A stretch of 26,000 bases of DNA from Bacteroidota bacterium (GTDB taxonomy: Bacteria > Bacteroidota > Bacteroidia > Flavobacteriales > Schleiferiaceae). Positions 1-7,400 of the stretch are shown in pieces. The notes under the pieces were generated by a model, which made no database searches, was not told where the DNA came from, and saw only the letters and a program-made list of their open reading frames with translations. Every line of letters begins with the position of its first letter. The stretch's first letter is position 1. The DNA is taken from NCBI GenBank assembly GCA_005786915.1, contig SYCM01000037.1, positions 1 through 26,000 of the forward strand, read 5' to 3'. Both the position numbers and the translations under genes were made by a program.

Positions 1-1658
1 AACTGAAAGAATCCCATGTTGTTCTCCATCTGGGCAAGCTTGCGGCGCGCGAGCTCGACCGTTTGGCGGGCAGACTGCATTCCCTGCATCTTGCGCTGGG
101 TAACCTGGCGCACGGCGCGTTCTTCGCCTTGGGCACCGCGCATTCCGTCAAAAAACGAGTTTCCCGCAGCGCGGAACCGAGCCCATAGCTCGTCGGTCTG
201 TTTTTTCGGAGCAAACCCCGAATCCTTCCATTCCTGCTGCAGCTGCTTCATTTCTTTTGCCGCGACGCCAAAATCGGCACGCTGCGCCAGGGCCTCTGCC
301 TTCTCGACAATGGCGAGCTTTACGTCGAGCGCTGACTTCAGGTTTTTCTTACGCTCGCGGTAGAACACGTTGCGCTCCTTGTAGGCCCAGCGTTCCACTA
401 CTTTAAAACGACTCCAGAGTTCGTCGCTCGGCCCGCCAAAGGTTCGGCCAATCTTGCTCAGTTCCCCGCGAAGCTCGTTGAGCTTTTCGGTAACGTTTTG
501 CCAGGCTTGGTGGCTTTTGGGTTCCCGTTCCTTCAAGGCTTCGGCCTCGGCGACCTTGAGCGCCTTGGCTTCGAGGCGCGCCGAATTCTGGGCTTTTTGC
601 TCTTCAAACTTCTCGCGGCGCTTCTCGTGCAAAATGGACGAAGCCGCCTTGAACTGCTCCCATAAGGGCTCTTTGTCTTCGAGCGAAACGGGGCCAAGCT
701 CCTTCCACGCCGTGTGGATCCGCTGGAGTTCGCCGCCCACGCTGGCGGACCAGTTCTTTGCCGAAAGTTCCTGCACGGCGCGAATCAGCAATTCCTTAGC
801 TTCTTTGTTGACTTTGTAGTCCAGTTCGCGCAGCTCCTGGCTCAACCGCAAGTTGTCGTAGAACCGATCTACCAAGAAGCGGAAGGTGGCGTTCAGGTCG
901 CGTGCGTCCTCTGCGGGCACGGGGCCAACCTCTTTCCAGCGGTCAAAAATCTTTTTGAATTGGTTGTAGGTGGCGCGGGTGGGAAGCTCTTCGCTTTCGG
1001 CCAGCTTTTTAAGTTCCTCGACAATGGCTTTCTTCACGTCAAGGTTCACCGCGAGTGCGCGCTCTTGCTCGGCCTTCCAGGCTCCGCGGCGCTTTTTGAA
1101 CTCGTTGTAGGTCTCGTAAAAACGCTCGCGGACCTTTTGTTCAAAGTGAAAGTCCAGTGCGTTTCCGCCCTCAGCTACAAATGCCTCCAGCGCGGCTTGG
1201 CGCACTTCGTCCAAGCGCGGAAGCAGCGTGTTGCGCAAGGCCAGCATGGGCACGCGCGCATCCGCAATCGGAACTTCGCGGAGTACGCGGGCGGCTTCGG
1301 CCAGCAGTTCTTCGTCGCTGAGTTCGCTGTAGTCGGCGGTGTGGTCTTCGTGGGCTTCGCGTTCCTCTTCGGTGTGTTCTTCAGACTCTTCGGCGGCGGG
1401 CTCTTCGGCGGCGGACTCCACGGCAGGTTCCACGGCAGCTTCCGCGGCGGAGTCGGTCGCAACCGCGGCAGGCGCTTCAGCCGCTTCGAGGGCAGATTCG
1501 GTCAAATCAGCGGATTCGGGGGCGGTGGGCACCTCGGTTGCATCGCTCGATTCGGCGGGGGCGGTCTCTAGGGTTGTGGCCTCGAGATCCTGGCTGGGTA
1601 CTTCGTGCGCACTCCCTTCTTGGGGATTTTGGTCGTGTTCCATCATAGCGGATGGCAT
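1..1658 (-). CDS. DUF349 domain-containing protein (partial, C-terminus off the left edge)
   Basis: An open frame on the minus strand runs from an ATG at 1658 to the window edge (552 codons visible, no stop). Residues 1-120 are a low-complexity Glu/Ala/Pro-rich acidic tail. The rest is charged, helical and repetitive, with recurring W-x-x-(V/L)-G-P-V and R-F-(R/Y)...F(Y/F) signatures (e.g. RWKEVGPV, AWKELGPV, EWKDSGFAP) typical of tandem DUF349 repeats. The last visible residues, ENNMGFFQ, resemble the family C-terminus, so only a short tail is missing. In-frame ATGs at 1646 and 1643 are alternative starts. It is the last gene visible of a four-gene minus-strand unit, 18 bp after aroE. The family is common in Flavobacteriia; its molecular function is not established and I do not assign one. 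Confidence 0.88.
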   Translation of the reverse strand, partial: MPSAMMEHDQNPQEGSAHEVPSQDLEATTLETAPAESSDATEVPTAPESADLTESALEAAEAPAAVATDSAAEAAVEPAVESAAEEPAAEESEEHTEEEREAHEDHTADYSELSDEELLAEAARVLREVPIADARVPMLALRNTLLPRLDEVRQAALEAFVAEGGNALDFHFEQKVRERFYETYNEFKKRRGAWKAEQERALAVNLDVKKAIVEELKKLAESEELPTRATYNQFKKIFDRWKEVGPVPAEDARDLNATFRFLVDRFYDNLRLSQELRELDYKVNKEAKELLIRAVQELSAKNWSASVGGELQRIHTAWKELGPVSLEDKEPLWEQFKAASSILHEKRREKFEEQKAQNSARLEAKALKVAEAEALKEREPKSHQAWQNVTEKLNELRGELSKIGRTFGGPSDELWSRFKVVERWAYKERNVFYRERKKNLKSALDVKLAIVEKAEALAQRADFGVAAKEMKQLQQEWKDSGFAPKKQTDELWARFRAAGNSFFDGMRGAQGEERAVRQVTQRKMQGMQSARQTVELARRKLAQMENNMGFFQ

Positions 1659-1676
1659 AAAGAGTTGAATTGGGCC

Positions 1677-2453
1677 TCAAAAGTCGGGCATACCGAGCAC
1701 TTCTCCCCAATACTCCCAAGCTTTTTTTGCCTGCATGCGCAACATCGGCATTCCGTCGACGACCCAGGCCCCGGCGTTCGCCGCCTGAATCTGAAACGGA
1801 GTGGGCGCGGAGCCGTACACGGCGTCGACGGCCCAAACGCCGTTTAGATTCCGCCAAACCACGGGTGGCGCAAGATCGCGCAGGTCACCGTGCCCCATCG
1901 ATGTCGCATTCACAATGACGTCAGGATGCTCGGCCTGGGCGGTTTCTGCGAACGGCCGTTGTTCAAGCCCAAAGAAATCGTGGCGAGGAGTCCGCGCAAA
2001 AACGTCCACGGCGAATCCACGCGAGCTCAGGGCGTACGCGATGGCGCGGGCCGCTCCGCCGTTCCCCAAGAGCCAGGCGCGCTGGCGGACCGGCCGGTAC
2101 CCATTCCACAGGTCCTCCCACGAAAACCAAAATCCGTCGGCGTCGGTGTTGTGGCAGACCCAACCTTCGGGTATCCGCGCAATGCAGTTCGTGGCCCCGA
2201 TTGCCTCGGCTTCAGGGCTACGTCGTTCGCAGCTCTGCCAGAGGTCAATTTTGTGCGGAATCGTCACGTTAAAACCGCTCCAGCCCTCGCGGTGAGCCGC
2301 ATCGAGCCAGGTGCTCCAATCGCGACGCGGGGCCAATTCCAGGACTTCGTAGTGCAGCTGCGCCTCGAGCGAATGACCGGCCCAGAGGGCTCGGTAGAGC
2401 TCCGGCGACCGCGAAGGCGGCCCGGCCACGCGAAGTAGTCCGAACCGAATCAC
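1677..2453 (-). CDS. aroE: Shikimate dehydrogenase (NADP+)
   Basis: AroE reduces 3-dehydroshikimate to shikimate with NADPH, the fourth step of the shikimate pathway, in the cytosol. The 258-residue protein has the usual family length and all key motifs: the substrate-binding S-x-S-P at 14-17, NVTIPHK at 62-68 with the catalytic Lys68, NTD at 102-104 with the catalytic Asp104, the glycine-rich dinucleotide loop GNGGAARA at 130-137, VNATSMG at 181-187, a slightly divergent DAVYGSAPTPF at 210-220, and the C-terminal GMPMLRMQAKKAW at 234-246. It starts 3 bp after the DUF368 gene and is followed 18 bp later by the DUF349 gene, so it is almost certainly co-transcribed. No other aro gene is nearby, so the grouping reflects lineage-specific gene order rather than a pathway operon. 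Confidence 0.95.
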   Translation of the reverse strand: MIRFGLLRVAGPPSRSPELYRALWAGHSLEAQLHYEVLELAPRRDWSTWLDAAHREGWSGFNVTIPHKIDLWQSCERRSPEAEAIGATNCIARIPEGWVCHNTDADGFWFSWEDLWNGYRPVRQRAWLLGNGGAARAIAYALSSRGFAVDVFARTPRHDFFGLEQRPFAETAQAEHPDVIVNATSMGHGDLRDLAPPVVWRNLNGVWAVDAVYGSAPTPFQIQAANAGAWVVDGMPMLRMQAKKAWEYWGEVLGMPDF

Positions 2454-2456
2454 GGT

Positions 2457-3338
2457 TTAGGCGGCCGTTTGTCGAGCCTGCGCCCAGCGGTCGAGGCCCA
2501 GCACAACAAAGGCGCCCACGGCGGCTGCGACGGCCAGAGCGAGCCAATCGATGGGCAGGCCTGTTTCGGCCTGCCATGCGGCGGGACTCACGGGAACTTC
2601 CCAACCCTTCCAGGTGCTGCGGAACGGCCACACTTTGACCAAGGACCCCACGATAAAGCCCGTCATCAGCGACACCGTAGCCTGCTCAAATCGATGAAAC
2701 AGCCAACGAAGCAGGCGGCCAAACGTCAGCAGCCCCAAAAGGCATCCTAACGCGAAAAGGACTACCGTACCCATTTCGCGGTTGTGGAGGGCGTTCAAAA
2801 TGGGTTCGTAGGCGCCCAAGAGCACCAGGATGAACGAGCCTGAAATTCCGGGCAGGATCATGGCGCAAATCGCAAGGAATCCTGCCACAAACGTGAAGCC
2901 CGGGGTGAGTTCAACGCGGCCGGCTGGCATCGACGAAAGCACAAAACCCAGCACGATTCCGAGGGCAAACATGAGCCAGGCTCCGCGCACGTCGCGGAAC
3001 AGCATTTTTAGGCTCGCCACAATCAGTCCAAAAAAGAAGCTCCACACCACAGTAGGGTGGTGGTCCAATCCCCAAAGCACCAATTTAGAGAGGGTGATAA
3101 TGGAGAATCCGATTCCGCTCAAAAGGGCCACCAAGAACCAGCCGTCGACAGCCTTCCAAGCCTCGGCGACGCCCTCGCGCCGCAGCGCCACCCACATGCT
3201 GCCGCCTGCAGCGTGAATGGCGTCGAGCAAGCGCTGGTAGATGCCAGTGAGGTAAGCAATGGTGCCCCCCGACACGCCGGGAACCACATCTGCGGCACCC
3301 ATAGCAAGGCCCTTGAGTATGGTAATTAGATAATTCAT
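2457..3338 (-). CDS. DUF368 family membrane protein, probable polyprenyl-phosphate translocase (PopT-like)
   Basis: A 293-residue polytopic membrane protein. It shows the two inverted-repeat signature loops of DUF368: ADVVPGVSGGT at 16-26 and ILPGISGSFILVLLGAYE at 161-178, each in a hydrophobic segment; further hydrophobic segments lie near 68-90, 98-110, 120-135, 190-205 and 265-281. DUF368 proteins (PopT) have been linked to returning undecaprenyl phosphate across the cytoplasmic membrane for reuse in envelope polymer synthesis. That role is taken from the family, not shown here. The gene lies 9 bp after the TPR gene and 3 bp before aroE on the same strand. Flavobacteria often carry two tandem DUF368 copies at this locus; only one is present here. 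Confidence 0.9.
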   Translation of the reverse strand: MNYLITILKGLAMGAADVVPGVSGGTIAYLTGIYQRLLDAIHAAGGSMWVALRREGVAEAWKAVDGWFLVALLSGIGFSIITLSKLVLWGLDHHPTVVWSFFFGLIVASLKMLFRDVRGAWLMFALGIVLGFVLSSMPAGRVELTPGFTFVAGFLAICAMILPGISGSFILVLLGAYEPILNALHNREMGTVVLFALGCLLGLLTFGRLLRWLFHRFEQATVSLMTGFIVGSLVKVWPFRSTWKGWEVPVSPAAWQAETGLPIDWLALAVAAAVGAFVVLGLDRWAQARQTAA

Positions 3339-3347
3339 GGCGCGAAT

Positions 3348-4739
3348 TTAGGCGTTGGGCTGACTCCAAATCAGCGCAATCACAGGGTCGGCTTTGACGT
3401 CGGGATACAGTTCGACGAGGGCATCCTGAAACGGCGAGCCGAAGCGCACCCAGGATTGCTGTATTCCGTTATGGGCAGCGGGCAGGTCTCCCGCCATCTT
3501 CCATAAAAAACCAAAGTACACGGCCCACATCACGGGGTCGTCGGAGTAACGCTGCACGCCGGCCTCCAGTACGGTTAAGGCCGAATCAAGGTGGCTCATT
3601 TCAACCAATATGCCCGCATATTCGAGCAGGCCGCGGGGGTTTTCAACCCGCAACGCGTGCAAAATGAGCTGAAGGCTTTTTGCGGCTTCGCGCTGCAGGC
3701 CGAGCTGCAGGAAAAGGTCGTGGGCCACCATGTGGTAGTCGGGATTGTCGGGGTCGAGCGCGATTGCTTTCTGGGCGTGCTGCACCCCTTTGAGGATGTT
3801 TCCCGCTTCGCCGTGCAGGACCGCGAGCTCGATCCATGCTTCGTCGAGCTCTTCGTCGAGTTCTACAGCCTCTTGAAACGCGCGCTGGGCTTCAGCATTT
3901 CGATCCAGCGACTGAAGGCACACCCCGATGCGGTAGAGCGTATAACCGTTGCGTTCGCTCGAGGCCATAGATTGCTGGTAGCATTCGAGGCATTCTTGGA
4001 ACTCTTCGAGGTCCTCGTGGAGGCGCCCAAGGTCAAAAAGAGCGGCGCTGAACGTTTCGTCAATAGTCACTGCGAAACCGAGGCTGCGCTTAGCTGCGTC
4101 GTGTTGGCCCTGGCGGAACTGGGCAACGCCTAAATGGTACCAGGCCGTTTCGGAATAAGGAAAGTCGTTAAGATAGGTCTCAAAGAAAACTATCGCCTTG
4201 TCGTCGCGGTTTGCCATGTCGAAGTTGATGGCGAGCAGGTAGAGCAAGTGGGCGTCTTCAGGCTCTTCCTGAAGCATGGCCTTTAGGGTGCGAATCGCGT
4301 GGGTGAACATTCCGGCCCCTGAATAAATTGAGGCCAATGTACCCTGAATGGGGAAGGGATCATCAGAGTTTTGAATCGCCTTCCGCAGAGACTGAATGGC
4401 GTCATTGGTCCGCCCTTGACGAATGAACAGCATGCCGCGCGCCCATTCGATGTCGGGGTGGTTTGGACTCAGTCCTTCGGCGCGCTGAATCGCGTCTTCG
4501 GCCTCGTCGAGCTGCGAAGCCTGAACCAAGTAGCGCGCCATCTTCGCGGCAAACACGGTGGCATAGGGATGCTGGGCTCCGCCCATATCGATGGCCTTGC
4601 GGGCGCGCTGCAGTTGGCCGGTCTCGAGGTAGTAGTCGGCGATTTCTTCGAATTCCTCCACATCAAAAAAGAGGGGCGCGTCCTCGCGGAGGGCCTGCTC
4701 AAATCGTTCAATCAGGGGATCGGGTTCGCTTTCGTGCAT
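3348..4739 (-). CDS. Tetratricopeptide repeat protein
   Basis: A 463-residue protein made almost entirely of TPR units (about ten 34-residue helix pairs; e.g. residues around 50-90 and 265-330 with the W/L-G/A-Y-A/P pattern, such as YRIGVCLQSLDRNAEAQRAF and AWIELAVLHGEAGNILKGV). There is no signal peptide and no obvious membrane segment, so it is predicted to be cytoplasmic; the N-terminus is acidic. TPR proteins are protein-protein scaffolds and the partner cannot be read from sequence. It is the first gene of the TPR-DUF368-aroE-DUF349 unit and is transcribed away from glmM. A candidate -7 element (GAAATTTG) lies 19 nt before its ATG. The same neighbourhood is familiar from other Flavobacteriia, so the gene is conserved rather than accessory. 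Confidence 0.9.
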   Translation of the reverse strand: MHESEPDPLIERFEQALREDAPLFFDVEEFEEIADYYLETGQLQRARKAIDMGGAQHPYATVFAAKMARYLVQASQLDEAEDAIQRAEGLSPNHPDIEWARGMLFIRQGRTNDAIQSLRKAIQNSDDPFPIQGTLASIYSGAGMFTHAIRTLKAMLQEEPEDAHLLYLLAINFDMANRDDKAIVFFETYLNDFPYSETAWYHLGVAQFRQGQHDAAKRSLGFAVTIDETFSAALFDLGRLHEDLEEFQECLECYQQSMASSERNGYTLYRIGVCLQSLDRNAEAQRAFQEAVELDEELDEAWIELAVLHGEAGNILKGVQHAQKAIALDPDNPDYHMVAHDLFLQLGLQREAAKSLQLILHALRVENPRGLLEYAGILVEMSHLDSALTVLEAGVQRYSDDPVMWAVYFGFLWKMAGDLPAAHNGIQQSWVRFGSPFQDALVELYPDVKADPVIALIWSQPNA

Positions 4740-4758
4740 GGTTCAGAGTAAACCTAGG

Positions 4759-4766
4759 CAAATTTC
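4759..4766 (-). promoter_or_regulatory. Candidate -7 promoter element for the TPR-DUF368-aroE-DUF349 unit
   Basis: On the minus strand the bases read GAAATTTG, a 5-of-6 match to the Bacteroidota -7 consensus TAnnTTTG, ending 19 nt before the TPR start codon. A TTG lies 15 nt upstream of it, slightly closer than the usual 17-19. This is the only good match in the 132-bp divergent gap on this strand. Confidence 0.45.
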
Positions 4767-4842
4767 GGGCGGAATTCGCCGCAATGCGTACTCGTTATTC
4801 ACCAGGTTATTCACTACTTCGGATTCCGGACGACGCCGGTTC

Positions 4843-4850
4843 TACCTTTG
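4843..4850 (+). promoter_or_regulatory. -7 promoter element for glmM
   Basis: TACCTTTG is a perfect match to TAnnTTTG. It lies 21 nt before the ATG at 4872 and is the only such match on this strand in the gap. No TTG is found at the expected -33 distance. The element overlaps a TTG at 4848 that could extend the open frame, which argues that translation starts at 4872 instead. Confidence 0.6.
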
Positions 4851-4871
4851 CAGCACACCAAAAACCTCGCC

Positions 4872-6257
4872 ATGGCCCTAATTGCATCGGTATCAGGAAT
4901 ACGCGGAACTGTCGGAGGTTCCGTCGGAAGCAACTTAACGCCCTTAGACGCGGTGGCCTTTGCCAGTGCCTACGGCCAGTGGCTGCGCACTCAGGCGGGC
5001 GGTGACCGCCGCCTTCGGGTGGCCCTAGGGCGCGATGCGCGCATCTCAGGCGAAGCCTTAAGCGACCTTGTGGTTTCAACCCTTCGCTTTCAAGGAATTG
5101 ATGTCCTTGATCTTGGTTTGTCGACCACGCCGACGGTGGAAATGATGGTTCCTTGGGAGGGCTGCGACGGCGGAATCATTCTAACGGCCTCGCACAACCC
5201 CGGTGAGTGGAACGCCTTGAAGCTGCTGAACGCCCGCGGCGAATTTTTAAGCGCGGAAGACGGGGCTAAAATTCTCGCGGCGCGCGGCGAGGGCAACTTT
5301 TTATTTGCCCCGGTGAGCGAGTTGGGCCGCCGCATTTCGGTCACCGACGGAATCGAGCGCCACATCCAAGCTATTCTCAACCTCGACCTCGTGGACGTCG
5401 AAGCGATCCGTGCCCGCGGCTTCGCGGTCGCCCTCGACGCCGTGGCTTCAACGGGCGGAATCGCCATTCCTATGCTCCTAGAGGCCTTGGGCGTGCAGCG
5501 CATCGAGGGGCTGTATTGCGAGCCGACCGGGCATTTCCCGCACAACCCCGAGCCGCTGCGCAAGCACCTCGACGAGATTTGCGCCCTGGTTCCTGAGGCT
5601 AAGTGCGACCTGGGCATCGTCGTAGACCCCGACGTAGACCGGCTCGTCTTCGTAAGCGAAAACGGCGAACTCTTCGGCGAGGAGTACACGCTCGTGGCGG
5701 TTGCCGACTACCTCCTGCAGCACCGCCCCGGTCATGTGGTGAGTAACTTGAGTTCAAGCCGCGCGCTACGTGACATCGCAGATCGCCACCATTCAACTTA
5801 TTCCGCGTCCGCAGTGGGAGAGGTACACGTCGTCACTGAAATGAAGGCGCGCCAGGCGGTTCTCGGTGGCGAAGGCAACGGGGGAATCATTCTTCCTGAG
5901 CTTCACTATGGCCGGGACGCCCTAGTCGGGGTGGCCCTATTTCTCACCTACTTGGCCAAGAAGGGCGGAACCTGCTCGGAACTCCGCGCCACCTACCCGA
6001 ACTACGCCATGGCCAAAGAGAAAATCGACCTTCAGCCCGGAGTGGACACCGACGCGCTCCTGGTCCGCGTTGCTCAGGCCCACGCGCACCTGAACCCTTC
6101 GGTGATTGACGGGGTTAAAATCGACTTTGCCGACCGCTGGGTCCACTTGCGCAAGAGCAACACCGAACCCATTGTGCGCATTTATACCGAGGCCCCGACT
6201 GAAGCGCAAGCGGAAGCCCTCGCCGCCGAATTCGTGGCTAAATTGGCCCACCTTTAA
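4872..6257 (+). CDS. glmM: Phosphoglucosamine mutase-type phosphohexomutase
   Basis: Alpha-D-phosphohexomutase, 461 residues. In the GlmM role it converts glucosamine-6-phosphate to glucosamine-1-phosphate for UDP-GlcNAc, peptidoglycan and LPS. Visible motifs are the N-terminal SGIRGTVGG at 8-16, GRDAR at 53-57, the phosphoserine loop TASHNP at 105-110 with Ser107, the metal-binding DPDVDR at 252-257, the sugar-specificity loop GEGNGG at 333-338, and the phosphate-binding RKSNTEP at 427-433. The SGIRGT opening is typical of Bacteroidota enzymes annotated as GlmM, though phosphomannomutase activity cannot be excluded. ATG 4872 is chosen over an in-frame TTG at 4848, because 4848 lies inside the promoter element and MALIASVSGIRG matches the family N-terminus. 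It is followed 12 bp later by the cysteine desulfurase. Confidence 0.9.
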   Translation: MALIASVSGIRGTVGGSVGSNLTPLDAVAFASAYGQWLRTQAGGDRRLRVALGRDARISGEALSDLVVSTLRFQGIDVLDLGLSTTPTVEMMVPWEGCDGGIILTASHNPGEWNALKLLNARGEFLSAEDGAKILAARGEGNFLFAPVSELGRRISVTDGIERHIQAILNLDLVDVEAIRARGFAVALDAVASTGGIAIPMLLEALGVQRIEGLYCEPTGHFPHNPEPLRKHLDEICALVPEAKCDLGIVVDPDVDRLVFVSENGELFGEEYTLVAVADYLLQHRPGHVVSNLSSSRALRDIADRHHSTYSASAVGEVHVVTEMKARQAVLGGEGNGGIILPELHYGRDALVGVALFLTYLAKKGGTCSELRATYPNYAMAKEKIDLQPGVDTDALLVRVAQAHAHLNPSVIDGVKIDFADRWVHLRKSNTEPIVRIYTEAPTEAQAEALAAEFVAKLAHL

Positions 6258-6269
6258 CACGTACCCTTG

Positions 6270-7400
6270 ATGAGCATCTACCTCGACAACGCCGCCACTA
6301 CGCCTCTGTGTTCTGAAGCCAAGGACGCCATGATTGCGGCTTTGGAGCTGTTTGGAAATCCGAGTTCGACCCACGCCGAAGGCCGCAAGGCTAAAGCCCT
6401 GGTGGAGCGCGTACGCAAAGAGGTGGCTGCGGCCCTCAACTGCTTGCCTGCCGAAGTCATTTTTACTTCGGGCGGAACCGAGGCTGACAACTGGGCACTT
6501 CAATCAAGCGTCGAAGTTTTGGGTGTCAATAAACTTTATCACAGCGAGTTAGAACACCATGCTATCACGCATATGGTCGAGGCCTTAGCCGATCGGGTAG
6601 CGACCGTCGCGATTCCATTTAACGAGCACGGCGACCACGACCTTGACTGGCTCGAGGAACATCTCGCCGTCGACCACCAAGCCGGGCGCAAGGTGCTCGT
6701 GAGCCTCATGCACGCCAACAACGAAATCGGCAACCTCGTGGACCTGGAACGCCTGTCGCGCATCACCCGCGCTCACGGCGCGCTGCTGCACAGCGACACG
6801 GTACAGACTATGGCCCACCTCAATCTGGATTTCGCGGCCACTCCGCTTGAGTTTGCGGCCTGCAGCGCCCATAAGTTTCACGGTCCCAAGGGCATTGGCT
6901 TTGCCTACGTCAAGCAGGGCACCGGGGTCCAGCCCTTCATTCGCGGCGGAGCCCAAGAGCGCGGCCACCGCGCCGGAACCGAAAACGTCGTGGGAATTGC
7001 CGGGCTGGGCGCCGCCTTTGCCGCCGCCGTATCCAAGCTCGACCAAGACGCCGAGCACATGACCCGCGTGAAGAACCACGCCATTCAAAAGCTTCGCGCG
7101 GCCTTTCCCGAGGTGCGCTTCAACGGCCGTTCGGGCGACCTGGACCGCAGCTTGTTCACGGTGCTCAACTTTTACATTCCGCAGCTTCACGAAGGCGGCA
7201 TGCTCAATTTTCAGCTCGACCTCCAAGGATTTTGTGTGTCTGGGGGAAGCGCCTGCAGCAGCGGCGCCGTCGGCGGTTCGCACGTCCTGGGCGGGCTGAA
7301 GTCGCCGGGCGGAACCCGCATCAGTTTCTCGCGCATGACGACCCTCGAGGAAATCGACGCCTTCGTGCACGCCCTCCAGAATCTGCCGAAGCTGGACTAG
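6270..7400 (+). CDS. Cysteine desulfurase (NifS/IscS family, PLP-dependent)
   Basis: Removes sulfur from L-cysteine as an enzyme persulfide, supplying Fe-S cluster assembly or tRNA thiolation. The protein is 376 residues, fully family length. It has the N-terminal YLDNAATTP at 4-12, the PLP-stacking His96 in LEHHAIT, PLP-ring contacts Asp176 and Gln179 (DTVQ), the Schiff-base Lys202 in SAHKFHGPKG, and the catalytic Cys329 in GGSACSSG. The ATG at 6270 is chosen over a TTG one codon earlier. The gap to glmM is 12 bp, implying one transcript. No iscU, sufE or ferredoxin gene is adjacent, so the sulfur acceptor is not revealed. Its stop codon interlocks with the stop of the convergent gene inside the palindrome CTAG at 7397-7400. 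Confidence 0.93.
   Translation: MSIYLDNAATTPLCSEAKDAMIAALELFGNPSSTHAEGRKAKALVERVRKEVAAALNCLPAEVIFTSGGTEADNWALQSSVEVLGVNKLYHSELEHHAITHMVEALADRVATVAIPFNEHGDHDLDWLEEHLAVDHQAGRKVLVSLMHANNEIGNLVDLERLSRITRAHGALLHSDTVQTMAHLNLDFAATPLEFAACSAHKFHGPKGIGFAYVKQGTGVQPFIRGGAQERGHRAGTENVVGIAGLGAAFAAAVSKLDQDAEHMTRVKNHAIQKLRAAFPEVRFNGRSGDLDRSLFTVLNFYIPQLHEGGMLNFQLDLQGFCVSGGSACSSGAVGGSHVLGGLKSPGGTRISFSRMTTLEEIDAFVHALQNLPKLD

Noticed and set aside
714..1571. 285-codon plus-strand frame with Phe/Gly/Val-rich translation
   Set aside because: It is the mirror of the DUF349 gene's Lys/Glu/Ala codons; no motif and no promoter.
4848..4871. TTG start eight codons upstream of glmM
   Set aside because: The TTG lies inside the perfect -7 promoter element, so it would not be in the mRNA.
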